Shown piece by piece: positions 8,361-16,878 of a DNA stretch of 41,983 nucleotides; position 1 is the first letter of the stretch, and every line of letters starts with the position of its first letter. The DNA lies in contig JAFGIA010000239.1 in assembly GCA_016929795.1 (NCBI GenBank), positions 1-41,983 of the forward strand, read 5' to 3'. The notes beneath the pieces were generated by a model. It did no database searches and was not told where the DNA came from. It was given only the letters and a program-made list of their open reading frames with translations. This DNA comes from Anaerolineae bacterium (lineage in GTDB: Bacteria > Chloroflexota > Anaerolineae > JAAYZQ01). Position numbers and translations under genes: made by a program.

Positions 8361-8810
8361 TTATAGAACACGATCCGCGTAGGGTATCTTGCGAATCAGG
8401 CTGCTGAGCCCGAAGCAGAGGAGCACAGCCACCGGCGCGACGAGTGCGAACTTGAGAAGCGGGTAGAGCGCGATGCTGCGCAGCCCGGACGCCAGGTAGA
8501 CAATGAGCGGAGTGTGAATGATGTAAGCGGTGTAGGCGTTAAAGTAGGACTGGTTGGTTGCACAGAACCAGCCGCCGAGGGCACTGGTGACCGCGTCCTC
8601 CCGGTGCTCGTTGTAAGGCCAGTCCCCGGTTCCCGCGTAGGTGATCATGAGATGGTGCAGGATGACCAGGATCGTCAGAAACACGCGGATGTTGTCGACA
8701 AAGAAGAGGCGCGCGGCGCGGGCCCGCACGCCTGCGACCGGCACAGCCTGGCCTGCCGGCAGGGCCGCCGGTTCGACGGCTGGCTGCTGGACGACGATCT
8801 GCTTCTCCAT
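8361..8810 (-). CDS. Acyltransferase-3 family protein with large in-frame internal deletion
   Basis: 149 residues, against about 400 in its neighbours. Residues 34-60 (VDNIRVFLTILVILHHLM) match the family N-terminus. After WFCATNQSYF (about residue 90) the sequence jumps straight to NAYTAYIIHTPLIVYLA and the C-terminal helices ending IRKIPYADRVL, which align with the end of the downstream paralogue. About 230-250 central residues are missing, without a frameshift. A GGAGAAG ribosome site lies before the ATG at 8810; the frame is open upstream but that part looks non-coding. It may be a decaying gene or a short membrane protein under selection. Probably not catalytically active (inference). 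Confidence 0.7.
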   Translation of the reverse strand: MEKQIVVQQPAVEPAALPAGQAVPVAGVRARAARLFFVDNIRVFLTILVILHHLMITYAGTGDWPYNEHREDAVTSALGGWFCATNQSYFNAYTAYIIHTPLIVYLASGLRSIALYPLLKFALVAPVAVLLCFGLSSLIRKIPYADRVL

Positions 8811-8857
8811 GCTATCTTCTCCTTCCGATTCTCTACATACGTGAGAGTCCAACCGTC

Positions 8858-10105
8858 TCAAGCAGATGGCAGGATACGTGGCACCTCCATGGGCTGAGCG
8901 GCAGGTGCTTTGGGCAGAGGCTTCATCCCGAACAAGAGACGCAGTATCCTGACGCGCTTGATGCCGAGTTCGGTGAGCCCGATCGACAGCGCGAATGCCC
9001 CGAGGAGGACGATGACCAGCTTGAATGTGATGCTCGCCTCCCACTGGACAACAAAGTAGGCGACTGCCAGGATCGCCGGCTGGTGCACCACGAAAAACGG
9101 CAGGAGCGTCGCCTGGCCGTAGCGCAGCGCCTTGGTGTCGCGGTCCAGGTGGCGCATGGCGATGGACAGCATGAACGCCGTCCAGAACCAGCCACAAGCC
9201 GCAACGAACCCCCACAAGAGGAACTCCAGGGGCGTGCGGGGCGCCTGCTCGATGTCGAACGACTCTATCGAAGCAACGATCGCGATTGCCGCCAGGATCG
9301 CCACAGTCCCCATTGCCAGGAGGATGGCCCAGTCGCGACGAATCGCCCTCAGAAAGCGCGCATCGGCAAAGAGCGCGTAGCCCAGGACGAAAAACGTCCC
9401 GTGGGAGAAGAAATCGGCCCAGCTCTGCTGCTCGGGGAAGAAGGAGTGGAGGCAGACTCGGACCAGGACCACCGGGAGGACGAAGAGGAGGATGGCGCCC
9501 CGACGCTCGCACAGCCCCGCCAGGCGCGACAGGGCAGTCCGGCCCGATTCCCCTTTGAGCCAGGTGAAGAGCGGGAGGGCAAGGAGCGAGAAAGCGAACA
9601 GAAAGCCGAGGAACCACATGTGGTAGCCAAAGGCGCCAAAGTACTTGGGGCCGACCGGCGGCAGGCGATCGATCAGGAAGTCGCGGAAGGAGCCCGCAAA
9701 GACGCCGGTCTGGCTCTTGTGGCTCCAGGAGAGGTAGAGTTGGACCGGACCAAGCAGGAGCGTGCCGGTGAAAAAGGGGACGAGTAGCCGCAGCGTGCGC
9801 TCGCGTGTGAACTGCGCGGCGGTGCGCCGCCGCAGGGCAAACCAGCTCCCCGCCCCCGACACCAGGAAGAAGAGCGGCATGCCCCAGGGGAAGAAGAAGC
9901 CCTGGATCAGCAAGATCAGGTCGCTGCGCTCGGCGTTGTTGATCTCGAATTTCGTGGGCCCAAAGACATTGATCGCGTGGAACATAAAGACGCCCAGCGT
10001 GGCGAGGACGCGCAGCCAGTCCAGGTAGTGCAAGCGCACCGCCACCTGACTTGCGCTGCCGCCCCGCGTGGCAGCCACCTGGCTCTGTCCAGTCTCACGT
10101 TTCAT
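8858..10105 (-). CDS. Acyltransferase family 3 membrane protein
   Basis: 415 residues and about ten helices. LHYLDWLRVLATLGVFMFHAI carries the family Arg and His, MPLFFLVSGAGSWFALRRRT the next conserved segment, and FFVVHQPAILAVAYFVV the C-terminal motif. The role is O-acylation of an unknown extracytoplasmic glycan or lipid. The start is set at the ATG at 10105, with GGAGG 6 bases upstream; a GTG one codon earlier would be too close to that site. It starts 3 bases after the stop of the receiver gene, which implies one transcript with the signalling genes upstream. It is the first of three related genes. Confidence 0.85.
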   Translation of the reverse strand: MKRETGQSQVAATRGGSASQVAVRLHYLDWLRVLATLGVFMFHAINVFGPTKFEINNAERSDLILLIQGFFFPWGMPLFFLVSGAGSWFALRRRTAAQFTRERTLRLLVPFFTGTLLLGPVQLYLSWSHKSQTGVFAGSFRDFLIDRLPPVGPKYFGAFGYHMWFLGFLFAFSLLALPLFTWLKGESGRTALSRLAGLCERRGAILLFVLPVVLVRVCLHSFFPEQQSWADFFSHGTFFVLGYALFADARFLRAIRRDWAILLAMGTVAILAAIAIVASIESFDIEQAPRTPLEFLLWGFVAACGWFWTAFMLSIAMRHLDRDTKALRYGQATLLPFFVVHQPAILAVAYFVVQWEASITFKLVIVLLGAFALSIGLTELGIKRVRILRLLFGMKPLPKAPAAQPMEVPRILPSA

Positions 10106-10108
10106 CAC

Positions 10109-10507
10109 TCACCTCCCTCTGTCGCAAATCGCCTGCACCAGGCTTTCTAGCCGCGCCCCCTTGACAAGAAAGAGGTCCGCGCCGGCCTCCATTGCCTGCT
10201 GCCGGGCAGCCTCGTACCCGTGCACCGTCAGCGCGACGACACGGCAGGAAGCGACGCCGGCCTTGATCTGCCGCGTCGCCTCGTAGCCGTCGAGGACCGG
10301 CATTTCCAGATCCATCAGGATCACCTCAGGGTGAAGGGCCTTGGCCATGTGCACGGCCTCCTGTCCATCCGCCGCCACGCCCACGATCTCGATGTCGCCG
10401 GCCAGGGGCAGCAGGGTGCGCAGCTCCTGGCGTACCTGTGGACTGTCGTCGACGATCAACACCCGCCACCTGGACCTCTCTGTACCGCTGGTCGCGTTAG
10501 GAACCAT
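10109..10507 (-). CDS. Stand-alone response regulator receiver (CheY-like)
   Basis: 132 residues and a single receiver domain without an output domain. The acidic pair D20-D21, phosphoacceptor D66 in ILMDLEMP, T94 in VALTV and K106 in FLVKG are all present, so phosphorylation should be possible. The frame extends upstream, but the ATG at 10507 has GGGAGG 10 bases before it and leaves a normal receiver length. It could take phosphate from the adjacent histidine kinase and pass it on or act by protein contact. A TATACT lies at 10538-10543 on this strand but no good -35 is visible. Three bases separate it from the acyltransferase gene. Confidence 0.88.
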   Translation of the reverse strand: MVPNATSGTERSRWRVLIVDDSPQVRQELRTLLPLAGDIEIVGVAADGQEAVHMAKALHPEVILMDLEMPVLDGYEATRQIKAGVASCRVVALTVHGYEAARQQAMEAGADLFLVKGARLESLVQAICDRGR

Positions 10508-10663
10508 GGATAGAACGCCTCCCTTCTGCCTGCCTCCAGTATACAAAAATCCCGGCCAACGCACATCGGGCGCTGGATGGGACTTGGACGGGCTAGAAAG
10601 CAGATTCTCTTCTACGCTTGGAGACGGAGGCGATCCTTCCTGAGGCGTAGGGCTGGAGGTGTA

Positions 10664-11449
10664 TTACGGATTCTGGGGTGGGCGCAACTGGGCGATGAGC
10701 GTGCGCAACTGGCCGAGGGCGCTGCCGGTCATCTCTTCCAGGCGGTCGAGCTGTTCAGGGACGCGCGCAGGATGACGCGCCAGCAACAGGCGCGCCGACT
10801 GGCTGGTGAGCGTAACGCCAAAGATCACCTGGCCGACCGAGTCGTGGAGCTCGCGCGCCAGGCGGTTGCGCTCGCGCGCCGCGGCCAGCTCCTCGGCCTG
10901 GACGGTATACTCTTGCAGCTTCTCGTGGGCCTGTTCGAGGTCCGCCAGCAAGGCCTGGCTTTCAGCCTGGGCGGCCTGGGTGCTGCTGTAGAGCAGGTCA
11001 TACGACAGCAAAAAGCCAGCCCCGGCCACGAGCAGCAGGTCGAAAGCCAATCCGGCGGCCCAGCCGAGGCCGAGGATCAGGGTCGCGGTCAGCAGCGTGG
11101 CAAAGAGGAGCATCCAGGACACGGCCCCCCGCCGCGAGAAGGCGTGCAGCGCCTGCACGCTGAGCGGAATATAGAGGACACTCGTAAAGTCGAGAAATGG
11201 GCGCAGGTTGGACAAGGCCAGTACCAGGGCGGTTTGTAGGGGAAAGTATACGAAATGGAACCAGCGGACGCGCGTCGAGAGCGCTGGCTCCAATATGTAT
11301 AGCAGGCTGTAGGCTGCCAGCAGGAGGATGGCGACCAGTCGCAGCGCGCCCCCATAGAAGAGGATCACCCGCATGGCCGCCACGCTGGTAACGAGGAACC
11401 CAACCAGGTAGCCTCCCTGGTAGGGACGTGCAGGCGGCACCCGGCTCAC
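10664..11449 (-). CDS. Membrane sensor histidine kinase lacking the ATPase domain
   Basis: 261 residues. The GTG start at 11449 overlaps the stop of the previous gene as GTGA and has GAGGG upstream. Six or so membrane helices (about 14-150) precede a coiled coil (155-195) and a HisKA_3-type dimerisation domain with RLARELHDSVGQVIF (phospho-acceptor candidate H202). The protein ends at LRTLIAQLRPPQNP, exactly where the complete neighbour continues into its HATPase domain. The next 156 bases are too short to hold the missing domain and show no obvious remnant. It may be a substrate or partner of the complete kinase by heterodimerisation, or a truncated pseudogene. Confidence 0.8.
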   Translation of the reverse strand: MSRVPPARPYQGGYLVGFLVTSVAAMRVILFYGGALRLVAILLLAAYSLLYILEPALSTRVRWFHFVYFPLQTALVLALSNLRPFLDFTSVLYIPLSVQALHAFSRRGAVSWMLLFATLLTATLILGLGWAAGLAFDLLLVAGAGFLLSYDLLYSSTQAAQAESQALLADLEQAHEKLQEYTVQAEELAAARERNRLARELHDSVGQVIFGVTLTSQSARLLLARHPARVPEQLDRLEEMTGSALGQLRTLIAQLRPPQNP

Positions 11450-12717
11450 GTCGCACCCTCGGGCGGATTCTCTTCGACCCGGATGCGTGTGCCGCATCCA
11501 GGCCGGGATTCGATGGACAGGCTCCAGCCGATCTCGCCCGCTCGTTCGGCCATGCCAGCCAGGCCGATATGGCCGCGCCGGCCGAGGGCCAGCTCCGGAT
11601 CGAAGCCGAGTCCTGCATCCTCCACCTCGAGCAACAAAGCCCCGGTTGCCAGGTTGAGGCGCACGGTTGCCTGGCCCGTGGCGGCATGTTTGGCCACATT
11701 GGTGAGCGCTTCCTGGGCGATGTGATAGACCGCCTCGGCTATCGGCTCGGGCAGCGGGTGCCGGACATCGGGGAGGGCCCCGGCCCCCTTGTCCGTCTCG
11801 CCCTTTACTTCTACGGTCACCTGCAACCCATCGCGGGCCTGCCGCTCGGCAGCCAGCCGCCGCAGGGCGGCCGGTAACCCTTCCTCGGCCAACGACGGCG
11901 GCCGCAACTGTGAGACCAGGGCTTGAATCTCGCCCATCGCGCCGGCAGCCAGTTCCTCCAGCCGCTCAAGCTGGCCTGAGGCGAGATCGGGTTCTTTTGC
12001 CAACAGGAGGCGAACGCTTTGCACAGTGAGGTTCATGCTGAATACGGTCTGGGTGACCGAGTCGTGCAGCTCGCGCGCCAGCCGGCTGCGCTCCCGCTCG
12101 GCGGCGAGGGCCTCCACCTGTGTTGCATAGCCCTGAAGCCGGCGATGGGCGACCTGCAGATCTCCCAGTAGGTGCTGGTTGTGCGCTCGCACTGTCTCGG
12201 CTCTTTGCACCTGGTGGGCGTAGCCACTGAACAGGAGACAATAGCCTGTGTTCAGTACGGTCATCGTCAGTCCAAAGACCCAGCCTTTTTCATCGATCAA
12301 CATCGGTCCAGCCATTGCCAGAAAAAAGAGCCCTATGCAGAGAAACCCAAATCTCCGCCCGAAGAAAAAGACCGCCTGCAGGCTGAGTGGAATGAATAGG
12401 AGGCCGAAAAAGTCCAGGATGGGGGGGACAAGTAGCAGCCCGACTACCAGGCCAGCCTGCAAGAGCAGGTAGGCAAGCAGAACCCACGATTCACCCTGGA
12501 ACAGCCCTCCGTCGCGACTCGGGACGAAGCCCGAGTGCTCGGCCAGGGACAGGTGCAAGGCCCCGTGCTGGCCGAACCGGGTCTCGGCGAGCACCAGCAA
12601 GAGCCCGTACATCGCCAGGAGAACCGCAGCCAGGCCAAACCCTGGCTCGTTTGCCAGGCGCACCAGGCCACGTAGCCCCACCGCGGCATAGATCAAGTAG
12701 ACACCCACGGTGCGCAT
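11446..12717 (-). CDS. Membrane sensor histidine kinase, NarL/LiaS/DegS class
   Basis: 423 residues. About six helices in the first 165 residues are followed by a coiled coil. A HisKA_3 domain has RLARELHDSVTQTVF (H218), and the HATPase_c domain has an N-box EALTNVAKHA (about 337-346), EDAGLGFD, and GHIGLAGMAERA. The ATG overlaps the stop of the response regulator by one base (TGATG), so the regulator and kinase are made together. No extracytoplasmic sensor domain is visible, so the signal is probably sensed within the membrane or through a partner, as in LiaS-type systems. It overlaps the ATPase-less kinase downstream. Confidence 0.93.
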   Translation of the reverse strand: MRTVGVYLIYAAVGLRGLVRLANEPGFGLAAVLLAMYGLLLVLAETRFGQHGALHLSLAEHSGFVPSRDGGLFQGESWVLLAYLLLQAGLVVGLLLVPPILDFFGLLFIPLSLQAVFFFGRRFGFLCIGLFFLAMAGPMLIDEKGWVFGLTMTVLNTGYCLLFSGYAHQVQRAETVRAHNQHLLGDLQVAHRRLQGYATQVEALAAERERSRLARELHDSVTQTVFSMNLTVQSVRLLLAKEPDLASGQLERLEELAAGAMGEIQALVSQLRPPSLAEEGLPAALRRLAAERQARDGLQVTVEVKGETDKGAGALPDVRHPLPEPIAEAVYHIAQEALTNVAKHAATGQATVRLNLATGALLLEVEDAGLGFDPELALGRRGHIGLAGMAERAGEIGWSLSIESRPGCGTRIRVEENPPEGAT

Positions 12718-13472
12718 CAGGCCTCGTCCGGAGCCAGTCCATGGCGCAAAGCGTAGATGGCCGCCTGGGTGCGGTCCTCCAGGCGCAGTTTGCTCAGGAT
12801 GCTGCTGACGTGGGTCTTGACCGTCTTGTCGCTGATGACTAACCTGTCGGCGATCTCGCGGTTGTTGAGGCCCTCAGCGATCAGGCGCAGCACCTCCAGC
12901 TCACGTTCCGTCAGATCTTCCGGGAACGGGGGGCGCCGTGCAACTGCCGGTTCTTCTTCGGCCGCGACCGCCGACATCAACTTTCGCGCCACCTCCGGGT
13001 GTAGCTGGACCTGCCCGAGATAGGCAGCGCGGACAGCCCGGACCAGGTCATTGGGTGCGATATCCTTGAGCAGGTAGCCCTGGGCGCCGGCGCGGATCGC
13101 CGGGAACAGCCTGTCCTCTTCGCCAAAACTGGTCAGGATGATCACCCGCGAGTGGGGACTGCTCTTGATGATCTTGGGCGTGGCCTGGATGCCATCCATC
13201 CCAGGCATGACCAGGTCTAGCAGGACCACGTCAGGCTGGAGGCGGCGGGCCAGGTCCACCGCTTGGATGCCGTTGGCCGCCTCCCCGACGACCTCGATGG
13301 GCAGCGCAGCCGGGTCGCTGAGCGACCCGGCGCCATGCGGCGCATCGTCCTGTAGTTCCAGGAAGGTACGCAGCCCCTGGCGCACCACGGCATGGTCGTC
13401 GACGATCAGCACCTTGATGGCACGTGTTGGATCAGGGAAACGGCCAGGAGAACCGAAAATGTCTGTGCTCAT
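12717..13472 (-). CDS. NarL/LuxR-family response regulator with a receiver insertion
   Basis: 251 residues from the ATG at 13472 (GGAGGGG 9 bases upstream). The receiver has D25-D26, phosphoacceptor D86 in [12 protein letters not shown]114 and K126. The C-terminal LuxR helix-turn-helix (about 185-248) has [15 protein letters not shown] and [18 protein letters not shown]. Between helix 1 and strand 2 there is an extra stretch of about 15 residues (43-58, [16 protein letters not shown]) that ordinary NarL receivers lack; it is partly encoded by a perfect palindrome at 13309-13331. It should be phosphorylated by the kinase encoded next and control genes that are not identified here. Confidence 0.92.
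   Translation of the reverse strand: MSTDIFGSPGRFPDPTRAIKVLIVDDHAVVRQGLRTFLELQDDAPHGAGSLSDPAALPIEVVGEAANGIQAVDLARRLQPDVVLLDLVMPGMDGIQATPKIIKSSPHSRVIILTSFGEEDRLFPAIRAGAQGYLLKDIAPNDLVRAVRAAYLGQVQLHPEVARKLMSAVAAEEEPAVARRPPFPEDLTERELEVLRLIAEGLNNREIADRLVISDKTVKTHVSSILSKLRLEDRTQAAIYALRHGLAPDEA
13309..13331. repeat. Perfect palindrome inside the response regulator gene
   Basis: GCCGGGTCGCT (13309-13319), one central G, then its exact reverse complement (13321-13331). It lies in frame inside the extra segment of the receiver domain, so it looks like a small palindromic insertion tolerated in coding sequence. Confidence 0.7.
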
Positions 13473-13533
13473 AGTCCTCGCCCCTCCAGCCGGAGGCCCC
13501 GGACGCGGCCCCACGGCGACCCAAGCTGCTCCC

Positions 13534-14949
13534 CTACTTTGCTTTTAACTCCTCCAGATGCTTCCTGGCCCTATCGCACCAAACCGGATCGGTGCTGAGC
13601 TGTAGGAACTTGCGAAAGTCGGCGATGGCCTTGTTTCTTTCCCGCGTCTTTCTGTGGGTGAGCCCCCGGTTATAGTAGGCCGCCGCGTACTGGGGATTGA
13701 GGGCGATAGCCTCGTCCAGGTCGGCGACGGCCGCCGGCAGGCTGCCCAGGGCTTCCAGCGCGACTCCCCGGTTCAGGTGAGCGATGGCGTCCTGCGGGTC
13801 AAGCTCAATGGCCCGGCCGTAATCGGCGATGGCGGCGGGCAGGTCGCCCAGGGCTTTGCGCGCCAGGCCGCGGTTGTGGAAGGCCCTGGCGTCCTGGGGG
13901 TCGAGGGCGACGGCCTGGTCCAGGTCGGCGATGGCGCCGGGCAAGTCGCCCAGGGCCTTGCGCGCGAGGCCACGACTGTGGAAGGCCCTGGCGTCCTGGG
14001 GGTCGAGGGCGATGGCTCGGCCATAATCGGCGACGGCCGCCACCAGGTCGCCCTGGTCGTAGCGGGCGGTGCCGCGGTTGTAGTGGGCCTTGGCATCCTG
14101 AGGGTCGAGGGCGATGGCCTGGTCCAGGTCGGCGATGGCCGCCGACAGGTCGCCTTGCTCGTAGCGGGCGATGCCGCGGTCGTGGTAGGCCTTGGCGTCC
14201 TGGGGATCTAGGTTGATGGCCTGATTCAAGTCGGCGATGGCCGCCCCCAGGTCGCCCAGGCACTTGTGCGCGATACCCCTGTTGTGGTAGGCGGCAGAGT
14301 TCTGGGGATTGTGGGCAATGGCCCGGCTGTAATCGGCGATGGCCGCCGGCACGTCACCCTGGTTATAGTGCGCATTGCCCCGGTTGAGGTGGGCATTCGG
14401 GTGTTCAGGATTGAGAGCAATGGCCTGGTCGTAATCGGCAATGGCGGCCGGCACGTCACCCTGGTTGTAACGCGCGACGCCGCGGTCGTGGTAGGCCTTG
14501 GCCTTGTCTGGGCCATCCGGAAAGAGGGCAATGGCCCGGTCATAGTCGGCGATGGCGGCCGGCAGGTCACCCTGCTTGTGGTGGGCGCGGCCGCGTTTAA
14601 AATGGGCCGTGGCATCTGGAAGGGCCGGCTCGCTGGCCAGCCCTGGTGGTGCATCCGGCATCTGTGGGGGCTGGCTCGCCAGTAGAAGCTGCGACTCAAA
14701 TCGGGCATATTGGCGTGGATTGTGGCTCTCCACTTCGGCCAGAAACTCGGGCCAGAGGAGCTGTGTCTCGCAGTACTCGACGACACGATCTACCATTTCC
14801 TGGAACCCATGCCCCGGGCCAAACAGGTGGACAATCGGTCGGAACTGGAGGCGGTCCCAGCAGAAGCGCCGCAGATCCTCGGCGCCAAAGGCTGCCAGCA
14901 GCAGCGCCCGGATGGTGGCGCTGTTGTACCGCTGCATGTCGTTGCTCAT
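13534..14949 (-). CDS. EAD-like/death-fold domain plus ten TPR repeats
   Basis: 471 residues. Residues 1-90, with IRALLLAAFGAEDLRRFCWD, HGFQEMVDRVVEYCE and LLAEVESHNP-like segments, resemble the small helical effector-associated domains (EAD) of bacterial conflict and apoptosis-like proteins, which join partners by like-like contacts. From about 115 to the end there are ten 34-residue TPR repeats (GDxxAAIADYDxAIxLxP), several nearly identical in DNA with a 102-base period. The ATG follows the stop of the kinase gene with no base between, so translation is coupled. Likely role (inference): an adaptor that binds the kinase or its targets. No enzymatic domain is present. Confidence 0.85.
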   Translation of the reverse strand: MSNDMQRYNSATIRALLLAAFGAEDLRRFCWDRLQFRPIVHLFGPGHGFQEMVDRVVEYCETQLLWPEFLAEVESHNPRQYARFESQLLLASQPPQMPDAPPGLASEPALPDATAHFKRGRAHHKQGDLPAAIADYDRAIALFPDGPDKAKAYHDRGVARYNQGDVPAAIADYDQAIALNPEHPNAHLNRGNAHYNQGDVPAAIADYSRAIAHNPQNSAAYHNRGIAHKCLGDLGAAIADLNQAINLDPQDAKAYHDRGIARYEQGDLSAAIADLDQAIALDPQDAKAHYNRGTARYDQGDLVAAVADYGRAIALDPQDARAFHSRGLARKALGDLPGAIADLDQAVALDPQDARAFHNRGLARKALGDLPAAIADYGRAIELDPQDAIAHLNRGVALEALGSLPAAVADLDEAIALNPQYAAAYYNRGLTHRKTRERNKAIADFRKFLQLSTDPVWCDRARKHLEELKAK

Positions 14950-16878
14950 CTACCAGGCCTGTTCCAGGTCGGTCATGAACTCGGCCACCGTGGCATATCG
15001 TTGCCGGGGGTCCGGCCGCAGGGCGGTCAAGACGGTCAGATCCAGCGCCGGCTGGACGGCCTGGTTCAGGTGACTCGGCGGGGTGGGCGGCTGTACACCA
15101 AAGGCCGGCGGGCATTGCCCGGTCAGCATCTCGTAGAGACAGGCTCCTAACGAATACAGGTCACTTTGCGGCGTGGCCGCGCCCGCAAACTGCTCGTGGG
15201 ACATGTAGCGCGGCGTCCCAATGCGGGTAGTGGCTGCCTGGTTCTCGCCCACAATGGCCACGATCCCAAAATCGGCGACCTTGGTCTGCCCCTTTTTGTC
15301 CAACAGGATATTGGCCGGTTTGATATCCCGGTGGATGATCCCCTTCTGATGGGCATAGGCCAACGCCTGGGCCGTCTGGTGCGCAATCGTGATCGCTTGC
15401 CGGGGCTCGAGCCGGCCATAGTAGTGTAGTGCCCGATCCAGGCTGCTCCCTTCCACCAGCTCCATCACCAGGTAGTAGTAGCCCAGCGCTGAACCGGCAT
15501 CGTGGACGGTCACAATGTGAGGATGGGAGAGCTGGGCCAGAATGCGTCCCTCCTGCTGGAAGCGGTGGATGAAATCGGGCGTCTGCGTCAGCCAGGGAGC
15601 CAGGATCTTGAGGGCCACGTCCCGTTCCAGGGTTTGGTGCCGGGCACGATAGACGGCGCCCATCCCACCCTGTCCCAACTCTGCCCGGATCTGGTAGCGG
15701 TCCAGCACAGTACCAAGGGACGGATATTGGCTCGGCGGCGCCGGGGGACTTGGGCGCGTCGGCTCTTGAGGATATGGGCTCCCTGGCCTCGGAGGATATG
15801 TGTGTGCCGGCTGTCCGGAATGTTGGCTCGTTGGGGTCGGGGCACGCGTGCGCGTCCGCTCCCCAGAAGGTGGCCGGTCTTGGTGCGCTGTGGCGGCGCG
15901 GGTGACCGACCGGGATGGCGGGGAGTGTTTCGCTTGTGACCCGGGTTTCGCTCCCACTAGCTTCCACACCAGAATTCCTATAGCCACGATGAGGATCGTC
16001 GTCAACAGAAAAATACCCCCAACCATGACCAGGTCGGACGGCACCGGCGATGGGGCAGGGGTGGCCGTGGCTGTGGGCCAGCCGGGGGGTTCCGTTGGCG
16101 GCTGTGAGGTTGGGGGCGGCACGGTCACGGGTACGGTAATGATCACCGCTGTTGGCGACGCGCGACGGGGTGTAGCGGTGGGCGCAGTCGTGGGCGCCGG
16201 TGGTAGCGGAGTAGGCGGTGGCAGAGTAGGTGGCGGCACGGCTGTGGGCGCCAGTTTATCCGCCTGCGCACTCAGAGAGAACTCGATGTCCGACTCGCCC
16301 TCCTTCCCCTCGCAAGTAAAGTACCAACTGACCTGATTGCCGCCATCCTTGACCGTGCGCACCCAGAACGACTGCTGATCATTGTACACCACGATCTGTC
16401 CCGGCATAATCACCCGATAGAGCATCGGGTCCTCGTTACACAAACCCCATAGCGAAAAGGGCTTGATCCGGGTATTTACCCAATAGCTCTTTTTGGCACC
16501 GCTCTCCTCGTAGCGCCCCTCAATCTGCAAGTTCGCGGTGGAGCCGATCAAGCAAGAAATCTGGCCCGGAATCTCGCTGAACGACCGGAAGTCAAAGATG
16601 GCCTGATATCCCCTGTAGCGGCTATCTTCGTAGGGCAAGGTCGAGGCGCCACACTCCTCAGCGTCCCGTCGTGCGTCCTCGAGCTGTTGCTGTTGATCGG
16701 CCGCCGCCTGCGGGTCGTCCTGCTCCTTCTCTATGGCCATAAGAATGACGTTACGCCCACTCCCATCCTCCCAGACCTCGGTGGTGATTTGCTTGTAGCC
16801 ACAGCCCAGGACAAACAGCGCCAGCCCCATGGCCAAGATGAGCAACAACTGGCCCAAGCGATCTGAAATGCTCCTCAC
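14950..16878 (-). CDS. Lipoprotein-type transmembrane Ser/Thr protein kinase
   Basis: 642 residues from GTG 16878, which overlaps the Lgt-like gene stop as GTGA, with GGGAGGG upstream. Residues 1-26 form a lipoprotein signal ending FVLGC (lipid Cys26). Residues 27-208 form an extracytoplasmic domain with several Cys and a DGSGR start, vaguely like LppM/DUF3153 lipoproteins. A Thr/Pro-rich linker follows (209-282), then one membrane helix (283-309), a Pro-rich cytoplasmic linker, and a C-terminal Hanks-type kinase (395-642). The kinase has GQGGMGAVY, Lys424 in VALK, HRDIKPAN (516-523) and DFG (536-538). The usual APE is SHE. This order is opposite to PknB, where the kinase is N-terminal. It abuts the EAD/TPR gene, a likely substrate or partner. 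Confidence 0.9.
   Translation of the reverse strand: MRSISDRLGQLLLILAMGLALFVLGCGYKQITTEVWEDGSGRNVILMAIEKEQDDPQAAADQQQQLEDARRDAEECGASTLPYEDSRYRGYQAIFDFRSFSEIPGQISCLIGSTANLQIEGRYEESGAKKSYWVNTRIKPFSLWGLCNEDPMLYRVIMPGQIVVYNDQQSFWVRTVKDGGNQVSWYFTCEGKEGESDIEFSLSAQADKLAPTAVPPPTLPPPTPLPPAPTTAPTATPRRASPTAVIITVPVTVPPPTSQPPTEPPGWPTATATPAPSPVPSDLVMVGGIFLLTTILIVAIGILVWKLVGAKPGSQAKHSPPSRSVTRAATAHQDRPPSGERTRTRAPTPTSQHSGQPAHTYPPRPGSPYPQEPTRPSPPAPPSQYPSLGTVLDRYQIRAELGQGGMGAVYRARHQTLERDVALKILAPWLTQTPDFIHRFQQEGRILAQLSHPHIVTVHDAGSALGYYYLVMELVEGSSLDRALHYYGRLEPRQAITIAHQTAQALAYAHQKGIIHRDIKPANILLDKKGQTKVADFGIVAIVGENQAATTRIGTPRYMSHEQFAGAATPQSDLYSLGACLYEMLTGQCPPAFGVQPPTPPSHLNQAVQPALDLTVLTALRPDPRQRYATVAEFMTDLEQAW

Noticed and set aside
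7287..8366. Plus-strand open frame of about 359 codons
   Set aside because: Antisense to the acyltransferase; composition is Gly/Asp/Arg-rich without recognisable folds.
8811..9617. Upstream extension of the deleted acyltransferase frame to about 418 residues
   Set aside because: It runs antisense-free but over the full-length acyltransferase gene on the same strand in another frame, has low-complexity Pro/Arg/Gly content and no ribosome site. The ATG at 8810 with GGAGAAG is far better.
13700..14600. CRISPR-like or satellite repeat array
   Set aside because: The 102-base periodicity is the DNA of 34-residue TPR units in an open frame, not repeats with spacers.
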